Source of the DNA: Bryobacterales bacterium F-183
GTDB lineage: Bacteria > Acidobacteriota > Terriglobia > Bryobacterales > Bryobacteraceae
Length of the DNA: 64,000 nt
Reading direction: 5' to 3'
Assembly (NCBI GenBank): GCA_016865505.2
Contig: AP025252.1
Coordinates: 1,488,001 to 1,552,000 of the forward strand
Under the pieces are notes generated by a model. It was given only the letters and a program-made list of their open reading frames with translations, was not told where the DNA came from and searched no databases. Positions 26,273 to 33,159 of this stretch are shown piece by piece; position 1 is the stretch's first letter, and every line of letters starts with the position of its first letter. The position numbers were made by a program, and so were the translations under genes.

Positions 26273-27157
26273 ATGAAACTGCAAGGCATTTTTCCTCCTA
26301 TCACGACGCCTTTTGACCATGCCGGCGAAATCTACGCCGCAAAGATCGAACACAACATCGCCAAATGGAATCGCACCACGCTGTCCGGCTACGTGGTGAC
26401 GGGGTCGACGGGCGAAAGCGTAATGCTCACGCCGGAGGAGAAGTACCGTGTGTGGGAACTCGCCGCCAAGTACGCCGCGCCGGAGAAGATTCTGATCGCA
26501 GGTACGGGCGTTGAGAGTGTGAAGGAGACGGTGGCGCTGACCAATCGCGCCGCCGAAATGGGCTACAAGGCGGCGATGGTACGTACGCCGCACTATTACA
26601 AGAACTTATTGAACAACGCCGATGCCCAGGCGCTGTACTTTGGTGCGGTGGCGGACCAAACCAAGATCCCGCTTATCATCTACAACTGGCCACAGACCAC
26701 CGGCGTGGACATCGCGGTGGAGGCCGTCGCGCGGCTGTCGAACCACCCGAACATCCTTGGAATCAAGGAGAGTTCCGGCAATGTCGACAAGATGTCGCGC
26801 ATGCTGGCGGAATGCCGTAAGGGCTTTCAGGTACTGAATGGATCGGCCACAGCACTGTGGCCCGCATTACAGGCAGGAGCAACAGGCGCGATTCTCGCAT
26901 TTGCCAACGCAGCACCTTATGCAGTGATCACGATCTGGGAAGCCTATCGTACCCGCGAAGCGGAAGCCGCCGCGGACTGGCAGCAACGCATCACGAGGGC
27001 CGCTGAGCTCGTCACGGTCGTGCATGGCATACCTGGCCTGAAACATGCCATGGACTTGAATGGCTATTACGGCGGACCACCGCGGTTGCCGCTCATTCCG
27101 GTTCGCGAGGAAGCGAAACGGGACATCGCAGAGGCGTTCGCAAAACTAAAGGGGTAA
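26273..27157 (+). CDS. Dihydrodipicolinate synthase (DapA) family aldolase/lyase
   Basis: This 294-residue TIM-barrel protein belongs to the N-acetylneuraminate lyase/DapA family. TGSTGESVMLTPEEKYRV carries the substrate-carboxylate-binding Thr pair, LIIYNWPQTTG the active-site Tyr, and ILGIKESSGNVDK the Schiff-base Lys. The family splits or condenses pyruvate with aldehydes. The Gly-x-Thr loop and the NWP spelling differ from canonical DapA, so a 2-keto-3-deoxy sugar acid or hydroxy-oxoglutarate aldolase is as likely as lysine synthesis. It stands alone between atpE and the peptide array. Confidence 0.8.
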   Translation: MKLQGIFPPITTPFDHAGEIYAAKIEHNIAKWNRTTLSGYVVTGSTGESVMLTPEEKYRVWELAAKYAAPEKILIAGTGVESVKETVALTNRAAEMGYKAAMVRTPHYYKNLLNNADAQALYFGAVADQTKIPLIIYNWPQTTGVDIAVEAVARLSNHPNILGIKESSGNVDKMSRMLAECRKGFQVLNGSATALWPALQAGATGAILAFANAAPYAVITIWEAYRTREAEAAADWQQRITRAAELVTVVHGIPGLKHAMDLNGYYGGPPRLPLIPVREEAKRDIAEAFAKLKG

Positions 27158-27365
27158 GGGGACCGCAGGTTATCGGGTCAGTCGACCCCGCCCAAGTGAG
27201 TTCGAAATGCTGCGCAGACAATTGCGGACTCACTGGCGCCTGCTTCTTGCCGTACTGAAACGTGCCGCATCGGGCGCGATCTTCAGAATCCGGCACCGGA
27301 TCGGCGTGGCAGCCGACCACTACTACTGAGGGGGATTAGAAGCCTAGGAGAGAACAGCTCTCAGA

Positions 27366-27428
27366 CTAGGTGCCCCAGGTGATCTTGAAGCCTTCGTCGC
27401 CGGCCTTGATCTTGCTCTTGATCTTCAT
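27366..27428 (-). CDS. Short tandem peptide gene, copy 1 (last in transcription order)
   Basis: The gene encodes the 20-residue peptide MKIKSKIKAGDEGFKITWGT, ending in TAG. AAGGA lies 10 bases upstream of the ATG. The first eight residues alternate basic and other residues, followed by an acidic-glycine turn and an aromatic ITWGT end. The peptide is identical to copies 3 and 4, and the sense-codon differences among these three are all third-position synonymous, which is direct evidence of protein-level constraint. I know no function; a modified-peptide precursor, a toxin or a signalling peptide are possibilities. Confidence 0.75.
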   Translation of the reverse strand: MKIKSKIKAGDEGFKITWGT

Positions 27429-27490
27429 GTTCTCGGTGTCCTTATTTGCAGATATCGGAGTTGCAGTCTCAGTACAGGCTGCGCCAGGGT

Positions 27491-27556
27491 CTAGGTGCCC
27501 CAGGTGATCTTGAAGCCTTCGTCGGCTCCGGACTTGATCTTGCTCTTGATTTTCAT
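27491..27556 (-). CDS. Short tandem peptide gene, copy 2 (variant, 21 residues)
   Basis: This copy encodes 21 residues. It differs from the others only in the middle, where KAGDEG is replaced by KSGADEG; the flanking MKIKSKIK and FKITWGT are unchanged. One Lys codon is AAA instead of AAG. AAGGA sits 10 bases upstream of the ATG. The bases just after the stop (minus strand ACCCTGGCGCAGCC) are shared exactly with copy 4, which suggests that copies arose by duplication of a unit. The indel in the centre shows that turn length can vary while both ends are held. Confidence 0.75.
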   Translation of the reverse strand: MKIKSKIKSGADEGFKITWGT

Positions 27557-27629
27557 CGTCTTCGTGTCCTTCGGCTTGCCGTTGGGTGGCTGTTGGGTTG
27601 CGTTGCTCGAACTGCCGCTTGGGGGTGGT

Positions 27630-27692
27630 TTAGGTGCCCCAGGTGATCTTGAAACCTTCGTCGCCGGCCTTGATCTTGCTTTTGATCTTCAT
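27630..27692 (-). CDS. Short tandem peptide gene, copy 3
   Basis: This copy encodes the same 20 residues as copy 1 but uses AAA for one Lys, GGT for one Gly, and TAA as stop. AAAGGA lies 12 bases upstream of the ATG. The spacer to copy 4 is 75 bases and unlike the spacer to copy 2 apart from the ribosome-binding region, so conservation is concentrated in the coding part. Confidence 0.75.
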   Translation of the reverse strand: MKIKSKIKAGDEGFKITWGT

Positions 27693-27767
27693 GGTGGTGT
27701 CAGGTCCTTTCTGTCGGGAATTACGGTCTTGTTGTCTGCGGTTGCTGAGGATCGGCTGCGCCAGGGT

Positions 27768-27830
27768 TTAAGTGCCCCAGGTGATCTTGAAGCCTTCGTC
27801 GCCAGCCTTGATCTTGCTCTTGATCTTCAT
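27768..27830 (-). CDS. Short tandem peptide gene, copy 4 (first in transcription order)
   Basis: This copy encodes the same 20-residue peptide, with GCT for Ala, ACT for the last Thr and a TAA stop. AGGAG lies 9 bases upstream of the ATG, the best ribosome-binding site of the four. It is the promoter-proximal copy. The 130 bases upstream contain a possible -10 (TTATAG on the minus strand near 27901-27906) but no clear -35. Its 3' flank is identical to that of copy 2 for 14 bases. Confidence 0.75.
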   Translation of the reverse strand: MKIKSKIKAGDEGFKITWGT

Positions 27831-27993
27831 GGTTCAGTTCTCCTGTTTATCTCTCGGCATCTGACCGGCGTATTGCTTGCGGGTCGTTTGCCTTACGCAC
27901 CCTATAAGTGCACCTGGGTCGCCAAAGGAAAATGGCGTGCCGCGGCGCCTTGGAGTGCTTGTAACTAGTTGAAAAGAGGGGCCTGAGGAAAAC

Positions 27994-28018
27994 TATTCCC
28001 CATCGACTAAGGGGAATA
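27994..28018. other. Perfect 8-bp inverted repeat upstream of the peptide array
   Basis: TATTCCCC and GGGGAATA form a perfect stem around a 9-base loop. On the minus strand it is followed by GTTTTCC, so weak terminator activity is possible; an operator for the peptide array is the alternative. It lies 164 bases upstream of the first peptide start. Confidence 0.4.
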
Positions 28019-28106
28019 CACTACGTCGCCGAACTATGGGGTTTTAGGTGGGGTTAGCCAATGGGCTAAAAATTGCAAGAGAGGAAAAGCTCTGGAAAAC
28101 GAAACA

Positions 28107-28140
28107 GCGGCAAAGCAGCTCGAAAGGAGCCGTTTGCCGC
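28107..28140 (-). terminator. Probable bidirectional terminator after the small secreted-protein gene
   Basis: GCGGCAAA pairs perfectly with TTTGCCGC and an inner GCTC/GAGC stem adds stability. On the minus strand the stem is followed by TGTTTCGTTTTCC, and on the plus strand by CGTTTTCG. It begins 51 bases after the stop codon at 28191 and would insulate that gene from the peptide array. Confidence 0.55.
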
Positions 28141-28190
28141 CGTTTTCGCTTGGAGGATTGGAGGGGAGTACTACAACACTGTCAGAAAAG

Positions 28191-28517
28191 TTAGTTGGCG
28201 TTCGAGGCGCTCGATCCCAACACCAGCTTGGTATTGGACCCGCCCAGACGGATCTCGGTAACTTCCTTGTCGGCCGCGTAGCGAACGGCGGTGGTGTCGA
28301 ACTTTTTGGCTTCGCTTTCCACCTTCACCGGGGCTTCAATGGTGCGCTTGCCGTCCTTGATCGACAGCTTGTTGCCGTCTACGACGATGCGGTAGTCGCC
28401 CGGTTTCAGTTCCTGCCCACCGATAACGGACGGCGAGTACAGGGTGATGGTACGCTTCTCAGCGGCGCTCGCGACGGCGAGGGCTACGGTAGCAAAGGCA
28501 ATGACAAACTTCTTCAT
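28191..28517 (-). CDS. Small exported protein of unknown function
   Basis: This 108-residue protein has a clear signal peptide (MKKFVIAFATVALAVASA). The mature part of about 90 residues reads as short beta strands (RTITLYSPSVIGGQ, LKPGDYRIVVDGNKLSIKDG, VTEIRLGGSNTKLVLG), suggesting a small beta-sandwich in the periplasm or outside. AAGGAGCGTCCTACC precedes the ATG, giving a Shine-Dalgarno about 10 bases away. Small exported proteins of this kind are common in Acidobacteria, but I cannot name the family or role. It is divergent from the blaI-like gene across 276 bases. Confidence 0.75.
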   Translation of the reverse strand: MKKFVIAFATVALAVASAAEKRTITLYSPSVIGGQELKPGDYRIVVDGNKLSIKDGKRTIEAPVKVESEAKKFDTTAVRYAADKEVTEIRLGGSNTKLVLGSSASNAN

Positions 28518-28750
28518 GGTAGGACGCTCCTTGGAATCTGTACGATTTTTTCTAACGGTCGCTGTGGCGATCTCGTCCGACTGCGCCGTTTGCTCTGTTT
28601 CCGGGCTGTTTTCGTCTGCCCTTCACACCCATATATACGTCCCGAGTTGCGATTTGTTCCGACTTCATTCAAAAAATTTTGGACCCCTGAAACTATCGCT
28701 TATGTCCGGTTTTGGGATTCGTCCCGGGAGCGGACATTCGGCCTTTTCGA

Positions 28751-28779
28751 TTGACAGAGTGCTAGGAAAACAGCATACT
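28751..28779 (+). promoter_or_regulatory. Predicted sigma-70 promoter of the BlaI-type gene, with overlapping dyad
   Basis: TTGACA (28751-28756) and CATACT (28774-28779) are separated by exactly 17 bases. The start codon is at 28794, so the leader would be only about 8 bases. An AGCA-TAC-TGCT dyad (28772-28782) covers the -10 box and could be an autoregulatory operator. Confidence 0.6.
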
Positions 28780-28793
28780 GCTAACAAATTCGC

Positions 28794-29171
28794 ATGACCC
28801 CATCATTAAGCCGTCGCGAGCGCCAGATCATGGACATTCTGTATCAGAAAGGCCGTGCGTCCGCGGCGGAAATCCAGGAAGCGATTGCCGATGCGCCGGG
28901 CTATTCGGCAATCCGGGCTCTTTTGCGGATTCTGGTGGAGAAAGGCCATGTCCGGCATGAGGCCGAGGGCGCCAAGTACGTCTACCTACCCACTGGGTCG
29001 ATTGAGAAGGCCAAGCGTACGGCGGTCCGTCACATGATCGATACATTCTTTAACGGGAATGTCGAGGCAGCAGTGGCGGCGATGATTGATGGCAAGTCCA
29101 AACGGATTTCGACGGCGGAGTTGGACCGGCTCTCAAAGTTGATTGCGGACGCCAAGGCCGCGCGTAAATAG
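28794..29171 (+). CDS. BlaI/MecI/CopY-family transcriptional repressor
   Basis: This 125-residue protein is a winged-helix regulator of the BlaI family: LSRRERQIMDILYQKGRASAAEIQEAI, then AIRALLRILVEKGHVRHEAEGAKYVY, which form the helix-turn-helix and wing. The C-terminal helices should dimerise. BlaI repressors are normally inactivated by a membrane M56 peptidase (BlaR/MecR type) encoded next door. No such gene follows here; instead there is an inverted-repeat element and an interrupted TonB C-terminal gene. A strong promoter with a dyad over its -10 sits upstream, consistent with autorepression. Confidence 0.88.
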   Translation: MTPSLSRRERQIMDILYQKGRASAAEIQEAIADAPGYSAIRALLRILVEKGHVRHEAEGAKYVYLPTGSIEKAKRTAVRHMIDTFFNGNVEAAVAAMIDGKSKRISTAELDRLSKLIADAKAARK

Positions 29172-29172
29172 C

Positions 29173-29332
29173 CTGCCGTTGCTACCGCCCACGGAGCACA
29201 CTCCGCTTCCGCGCGTACGGTCGCGAGGCCCCTCGGAGGCAGGGGAGAGTCGCCGGACCGTTGGCGCAATCGGGAACCGGACTGCTGGTAGAGGACGCCG
29301 CTCCGTGCTGAGGGAGAGGGCAGCAACGGCAG
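29173..29332. repeat. 160-bp inverted-repeat element (MITE-like)
   Basis: CTGCCGTTGCT at 29173-29183 is repeated inverted as AGCAACGGCAG at 29322-29332. Inside, CACGGAGC near the left end has an inverted partner (GCTCCGTG) at 29300-29307, and an ACGGTC/GACCGT pair lies near the centre. There is no coding potential. Termini and nested dyads suggest a short non-autonomous mobile element or a structured RNA. I saw no second copy in the window and no clear target-site duplication. Confidence 0.5.
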
Positions 29333-29413
29333 ATCAACGATGGACGCTTACCATCCATCTACCTTTCCATTGCGGCGACCTAGGTGGTGTTGGCTCAGCT
29401 ATTGGAGATTTCG

Positions 29414-30094
29414 ATGAAAAGTATTTTGTCTGGTCTAGTGTTGGTTGTTGCTTTATAGGCGCAACCTGCCAAGGTGCACCTGGGAGGCGCCGTGCGCGAC
29501 CCCAGCGGGGCGTTCGTACCGGGCGCGAGGATTGAGTTGCGCCGCGTGGACGCACCGCAGATCGTCGCAGCCTCCGGCACCACAGGTCCTGACGGCACGA
29601 TCTCGTTAGACATCGACTCGGGAAGCTATCTGTTTGCCGTGATGCAGCCCGGGTTTGTACGCGCCACCGGCGGCCCCATCAGCTTTACCCTGCCAAATGA
29701 GGAGTTGACCGTCACACTGCGCATCGGCCAGATCCGCGAGACGGTGTCGGTGACCGGGGTACGGCCTGCTGCCTCGGCGCCTGCAGCGAACCGACCTCCG
29801 CAACGCATTCGGGTCGGCGGCAACATCCAACCTGCCACCCTCATTCATAGAGTGAACCCGACCTATCCAGCGGAACTGCAATCGCAAGGCATACAGGGCG
29901 ATGTGGAACTGGACGCAGTGATCTCGAAAGAGGGCAACGTCCTGAATCCGGTGTCGCGTACGCCGGGTCTGCATGCCGGCCTGGTGCAGGCGGCGACGGA
30001 TGCCGTACGGCAGTGGAAGTACAAGCCGACGTTGCTGAATGGCGAACCCGTGGAAGTGTTGACGACGGTGACTGTGCGGTTTCTCCTAAACTGA
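29414..30094 (+). pseudogene. Carboxypeptidase-regulatory-like/TonB C-terminal protein, interrupted by an in-frame TAG in the signal peptide
   Basis: The natural start is the ATG at 29414, with GGAG six bases upstream. It encodes a signal peptide (MKSILSGLVLVVAL) that runs straight into TAG at 29456-29458; after the stop the same frame continues AQPAKVHLGGAVRDPSG and stays open to 30094. The downstream part has a carboxypeptidase-regulatory-like beta-sandwich (about 90 residues) and a TonB C-terminal domain (LIHRVNPTYPAELQSQGIQGDVELDAVI, then DAVRQWKYKPTLLNGEPVEV). A GTG at 29474 could restart a 206-residue protein, but it would lack the export signal. Either this is a recent nonsense mutation, a sequencing error, or the stop is read through. 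Confidence 0.75.
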
Positions 30095-30098
30095 AGAT

Positions 30099-30878
30099 AT
30101 GAGCGACAGCGTCCGGATTGCCGACCGCGAATTCAAGTCCCGCCTGTTTGTCGGTACGGGCAAGTACCGTAGTTTTCAGGAAATGGCCCGGTGCCACGCG
30201 GCGTCGGAATCGGAAGTGGTGACGGTGGCCGTGCGCCGCGTCAACCTCACGGACAAGAGCAAGGAGTCGCTGCTCGACTACATCGACCGCAACAAGATGT
30301 TCATCCTGCCGAACACGGCTGCCTGCTACACCGCGGACGAAGCCATTCGTACGGCGCGCCTGGGTCGCGAGGTGGGTCTTTCGAACTGGGTGAAGCTGGA
30401 AGTGATCGGCGATGAGAAGACGTTGCTGCCCGACAATGAAGGTCTGCTGGAAGCGACGCGCGTTCTCGCCAAGGAAGGCTTTGTCGTTCTGCCGTACACG
30501 ACGGACGATCTGGTAAACGCTCGCAAACTGATCGACGCGGGTGCGGCGGCTGTCATGCCTCTGGCTGCGCCCATCGGCTCAGGGCTGGGCATCCAGAACA
30601 CGACGAACCTGCGCATCATGCGTGAGATGATCACGGAAGTTCCGCTCATTGTCGACGCGGGCGTGGGCACGGCATCGGACGCGGCGATCGCCATGGAGAT
30701 GGGCTTTGACGGCATCCTCATGAATACGGCGATTGCGGAAGCGGACGACGCAGAGAAGATGGCCGTGGCGATGAATTATGCCGTAAAGGCGGGTCGCCTG
30801 GCGTATCTTGCGGGTCGTATGCCGAAGCGCTTGTACGCCAGTGCGAGCAGTCCGATGACGGGTATGGTGACGCGATAG
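30099..30878 (+). CDS. thiG: Thiazole synthase
   Basis: This 259-residue TIM-barrel protein is ThiG, which makes the thiazole phosphate of thiamine from 1-deoxy-D-xylulose 5-phosphate, dehydroglycine and ThiS thiocarboxylate. Landmarks are [10 protein letters not shown] near the start, [32 protein letters not shown] with the Schiff-base Lys, [32 protein letters not shown] and [11 protein letters not shown]. The start is 4 bases past the TonB-domain frame. No TPP riboswitch is visible because there is no leader. thiS is elsewhere, at 7208. Confidence 0.93.
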   Translation: MSDSVRIADREFKSRLFVGTGKYRSFQEMARCHAASESEVVTVAVRRVNLTDKSKESLLDYIDRNKMFILPNTAACYTADEAIRTARLGREVGLSNWVKLEVIGDEKTLLPDNEGLLEATRVLAKEGFVVLPYTTDDLVNARKLIDAGAAAVMPLAAPIGSGLGIQNTTNLRIMREMITEVPLIVDAGVGTASDAAIAMEMGFDGILMNTAIAEADDAEKMAVAMNYAVKAGRLAYLAGRMPKRLYASASSPMTGMVTR

Positions 30879-30956
30879 ACATTTGCCAAACGCTTGACGG
30901 TCGCGAGCAATGGCAATGATCCGATACGGCGGATGTGCAGACGCATAGGTGCGATC

Positions 30957-31838
30957 CTAGCTCATGATCCGCCAATCTCGAAAAGTCGGCGCGACGGTGC
31001 CGACGTAGCCGCTCCTCGCTACTCTATTGACAAGTTCCTGCGTGACGAGGAATCGCTGTTGAACGTTCGCGATTACTCCATTCGTGGGCGCCGACCCCTC
31101 CACAGCGGTGAAAAACTTCAAACCGTCACCGCTATTCTCAAAGGATGCAAGCCACTTAGACGCCAAGGCTGTCGCATGCTCCCTTTGTTCCTTGGTTCTG
31201 CGCTTGAGGTCATCGTGGATCCGCGCAAGAGCCTCTATTGCGCCTCTTAGCAGCGGCTCCAATCGGGGAGACTTTGTCTTTGTGACTTCATCCGGCCATT
31301 GGCGGCGGTTGTCTTCTTGAATCGATTCGGCGTCTAAGATTATTGAAATCGTCTTTACCAAACGCTTGGGTGACTCTTCCCAAGAACTATTAAACTCGAA
31401 CTGCTGAATGGGCAGTGCAAAGTGCTGGGCGTGATCGCGTAGGTTGCAAAGGAAGGCGAAGTCCTCTCGCGCCTCCCGATATTCCTGAAACAACTCGTGT
31501 ACTGTCTTCCGCTTGATTCCTAATGCCTTTGAAACTTCACGTTTGGCATGGTCTTCATAGAGCTTTACCGTCGCCAAAAGATTCATCAAACGCCGATTGA
31601 ACAAGAACGTGTGGTCGACCCAATCAGAATATGACATCCAATCTGCTGGAAGCAGCGTTCGCTGGACCGCCACCTGCAAAACTTCCGACTCCAACTCGGC
31701 ATAGTTCTGCATTACCATTCGGTACTTCTCCTCCAGGCTGAAACTGGCAAGTAGAATACCTCGGGCGACCGACAATTCGCGAAAATCTGATTCGCCCAGC
31801 TCGATCACCTGTTCCGGAGTGAAGACATAGAATGGCAT
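30957..31838 (-). CDS. HEPN-like protein of unknown function
   Basis: This 293-residue protein is all-helical in appearance and has no signal peptide. CNLRDHAQHFALPIQ at residues 131-145 contains R134-D-xxx-H139, which fits the R-phi-xxx-H catalytic motif of HEPN ribonucleases. The surrounding NLRDHAQHF helix is also where such a motif would sit. Base use is more AT-rich than in neighbours (for example AAA, GAA and TTT codons are common), hinting at horizontal transfer. It stands alone between thiG and the DgoD-like gene. A solitary RNase or toxin-like role is inference; a non-catalytic HEPN protein is equally possible. Confidence 0.6.
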   Translation of the reverse strand: MPFYVFTPEQVIELGESDFRELSVARGILLASFSLEEKYRMVMQNYAELESEVLQVAVQRTLLPADWMSYSDWVDHTFLFNRRLMNLLATVKLYEDHAKREVSKALGIKRKTVHELFQEYREAREDFAFLCNLRDHAQHFALPIQQFEFNSSWEESPKRLVKTISIILDAESIQEDNRRQWPDEVTKTKSPRLEPLLRGAIEALARIHDDLKRRTKEQREHATALASKWLASFENSGDGLKFFTAVEGSAPTNGVIANVQQRFLVTQELVNRVARSGYVGTVAPTFRDWRIMS

Positions 31839-31944
31839 ACCGTGAGATTACCGCGCAGACTGCAATAACAGGAGGTTATGAGCAATCGCTAAGCCAGCCT
31901 CGGCATCTACCCGCAGGGCTAATCTCTTGGTTCGTGGTTCATCG

Positions 31945-33159
31945 CTACCAGTCACAGAACTGGCCGTCGGGAAGCTGCATTCGCATATCCTTCCACGGGT
32001 TCTGCTTCTCTTCTTCCACCGCTCGCAGGACCTCGTCCCAGTCCAGATCCACACCCAATCCAGGACCCGTCAGCACCTGCATGTGCCCGGTGTACTCGCC
32101 TTGGCTAATGATGGCGAACTGCGCCCGCTGCGGTTCCGGGATGAAGCGGAGCCAGGGGTCGATCGCGCCTGCGCCTCGCAGATGCTCGTTGTAGTGGATA
32201 CCTTGCGAAGACTCAAGAATGCAACCGGCTTTCGACGCCACCGCGATCTGATGACAGGCCGCAAACGCGACCGGCGACAGCGGACAATGCGGCGCGATCG
32301 CCTTGCCGTCGTACTCCGCGATCTGCGCGACCGCCCAGGTGCGTGAAATGCCTCCGATGTGGACCAGATCCGGTTGGAACAAGCCAATGTTGTCGCGCAC
32401 CGAGGGGTCGAGGAACTGCTCGGGGTGGTACATGCGTTCGCCGGTGGCGAAGATCACGCCGGGGGCGGCCGCGCGAATCGTACCGAGGTGGCGGTTCAGT
32501 TCCGGACGTACGGCTTCCTCATAAAACTTGGGACCCACCACTTGCAGCGCCTTGGCCAGTTCGGTGGCGCTGTTCACCTTGCAACGGCCGTGGAAGTCGA
32601 AGCCGATCTCGACACCCGGACCCACCTTGTTGCGGATCGCCTGTGCGACCTCTACCGCCGCGCGGATGCGTCCGTCAAAGTCCAGCGCAGATGTCGGCAG
32701 GCAGGCGTTGAGCTTGATGGCGCGGAGTCCGCGACTGACGACTGCGGCCGCTTCTTCGGCGGCCTTTTCGGGCGATGGCTCGTTGCCGCCGGCCCATTGG
32801 TACACCTTGACGTAATCGCGAGTCCGGCAGCGCAGCAGGTCGTAGATCGGACGGCCCAGTTGCTTGCCGCGAAGGTCCCACAGTGCGATCTCAATGCCGG
32901 CGCGGGCGGACTGAAAGTGCGGACCATCGTGATAGAACGTGATGTCGTGGATGCCTTCGATCAGGCGCATCGCCTCATCGACGGTCTTGCCGATGAAGGC
33001 ATCGCGCATGTCGTGCAGGGCGGCCTCGGCGGGCGGCAATTGACCTTCGACTGTGAACTCGCCGTACCCTGTAGTGCCGTCCGACAGCACAATGCGCGAC
33101 AGCCCCCAGCGCGGCGGTACACGCGCCGTATCAATCGATTGGATGACAGCGGCCGCCAT
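31945..33159 (-). CDS. DgoD-like enolase-superfamily sugar-acid dehydratase
   Basis: This 404-residue protein is an enolase-superfamily dehydratase of the D-galactonate/D-mannonate group. RAGIEIALWDLRGKQLGRPIYDLL closes the capping region, EIGFDFHGR carries the first metal-binding Asp and the catalytic His (DFHGR is typical of galactonate dehydratase), FYEEAVRPE gives the second acidic ligand, and PHCPLSPVAFAAC is the late barrel motif. It probably turns a six-carbon aldonate into its 2-keto-3-deoxy form. Its start overlaps the hemQ stop by one base, so the pair share a transcript despite unrelated roles. Confidence 0.82.
   Translation of the reverse strand: MAAAVIQSIDTARVPPRWGLSRIVLSDGTTGYGEFTVEGQLPPAEAALHDMRDAFIGKTVDEAMRLIEGIHDITFYHDGPHFQSARAGIEIALWDLRGKQLGRPIYDLLRCRTRDYVKVYQWAGGNEPSPEKAAEEAAAVVSRGLRAIKLNACLPTSALDFDGRIRAAVEVAQAIRNKVGPGVEIGFDFHGRCKVNSATELAKALQVVGPKFYEEAVRPELNRHLGTIRAAAPGVIFATGERMYHPEQFLDPSVRDNIGLFQPDLVHIGGISRTWAVAQIAEYDGKAIAPHCPLSPVAFAACHQIAVASKAGCILESSQGIHYNEHLRGAGAIDPWLRFIPEPQRAQFAIISQGEYTGHMQVLTGPGLGVDLDWDEVLRAVEEEKQNPWKDMRMQLPDGQFCDW

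Larger units (their letters stand above)
27831..28190. other. 360-base intergenic region with two hairpins, no gene seen
   Basis: This stretch separates the peptide array from the small secreted-protein gene. I see no supported coding sequence. It holds a perfect 8-base-pair hairpin at 27994-28018, a small TTAGCC/GGCTAA hairpin near 28054-28069, and a terminator-like hairpin at 28107-28140. The promoter of the peptide array must lie here if the array has its own transcript. Confidence 0.5.

Noticed and set aside
27093-27329. Two small frames between the DapA-family gene and the peptide array (75 codons minus, 40 codons plus at 27207-27329)
   Set aside because: Neither has a good ribosome-binding site or a recognisable domain; the minus one overlaps the DapA-family 3' end. 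Not enough to call.
27366-27830. Repeat array considered as CRISPR
   Set aside because: Repeats are coding, of 63-66 bases, with spacers of 62-75 bases of unequal length, each holding a ribosome-binding site; no cas gene is present.
27495-27968. Plus-strand open frame with internal repeats (GAPGDLExFV)
   Set aside because: The repeats are simply the antisense of the four short-peptide genes; the minus-strand frames have ribosome-binding sites and synonymous variation.
30060-30100. TPP riboswitch in front of thiG
   Set aside because: Only 4 bases separate thiG from the preceding frame and no CTGAGA or ACCTGA element is seen; the same holds for thiS.
31845-31885. dif-like site (AATAACAGGAGGTTATG)
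   Set aside because: The gap between the half-sites is 7 rather than 6 bases and the outer bases do not match XerC/XerD arms.
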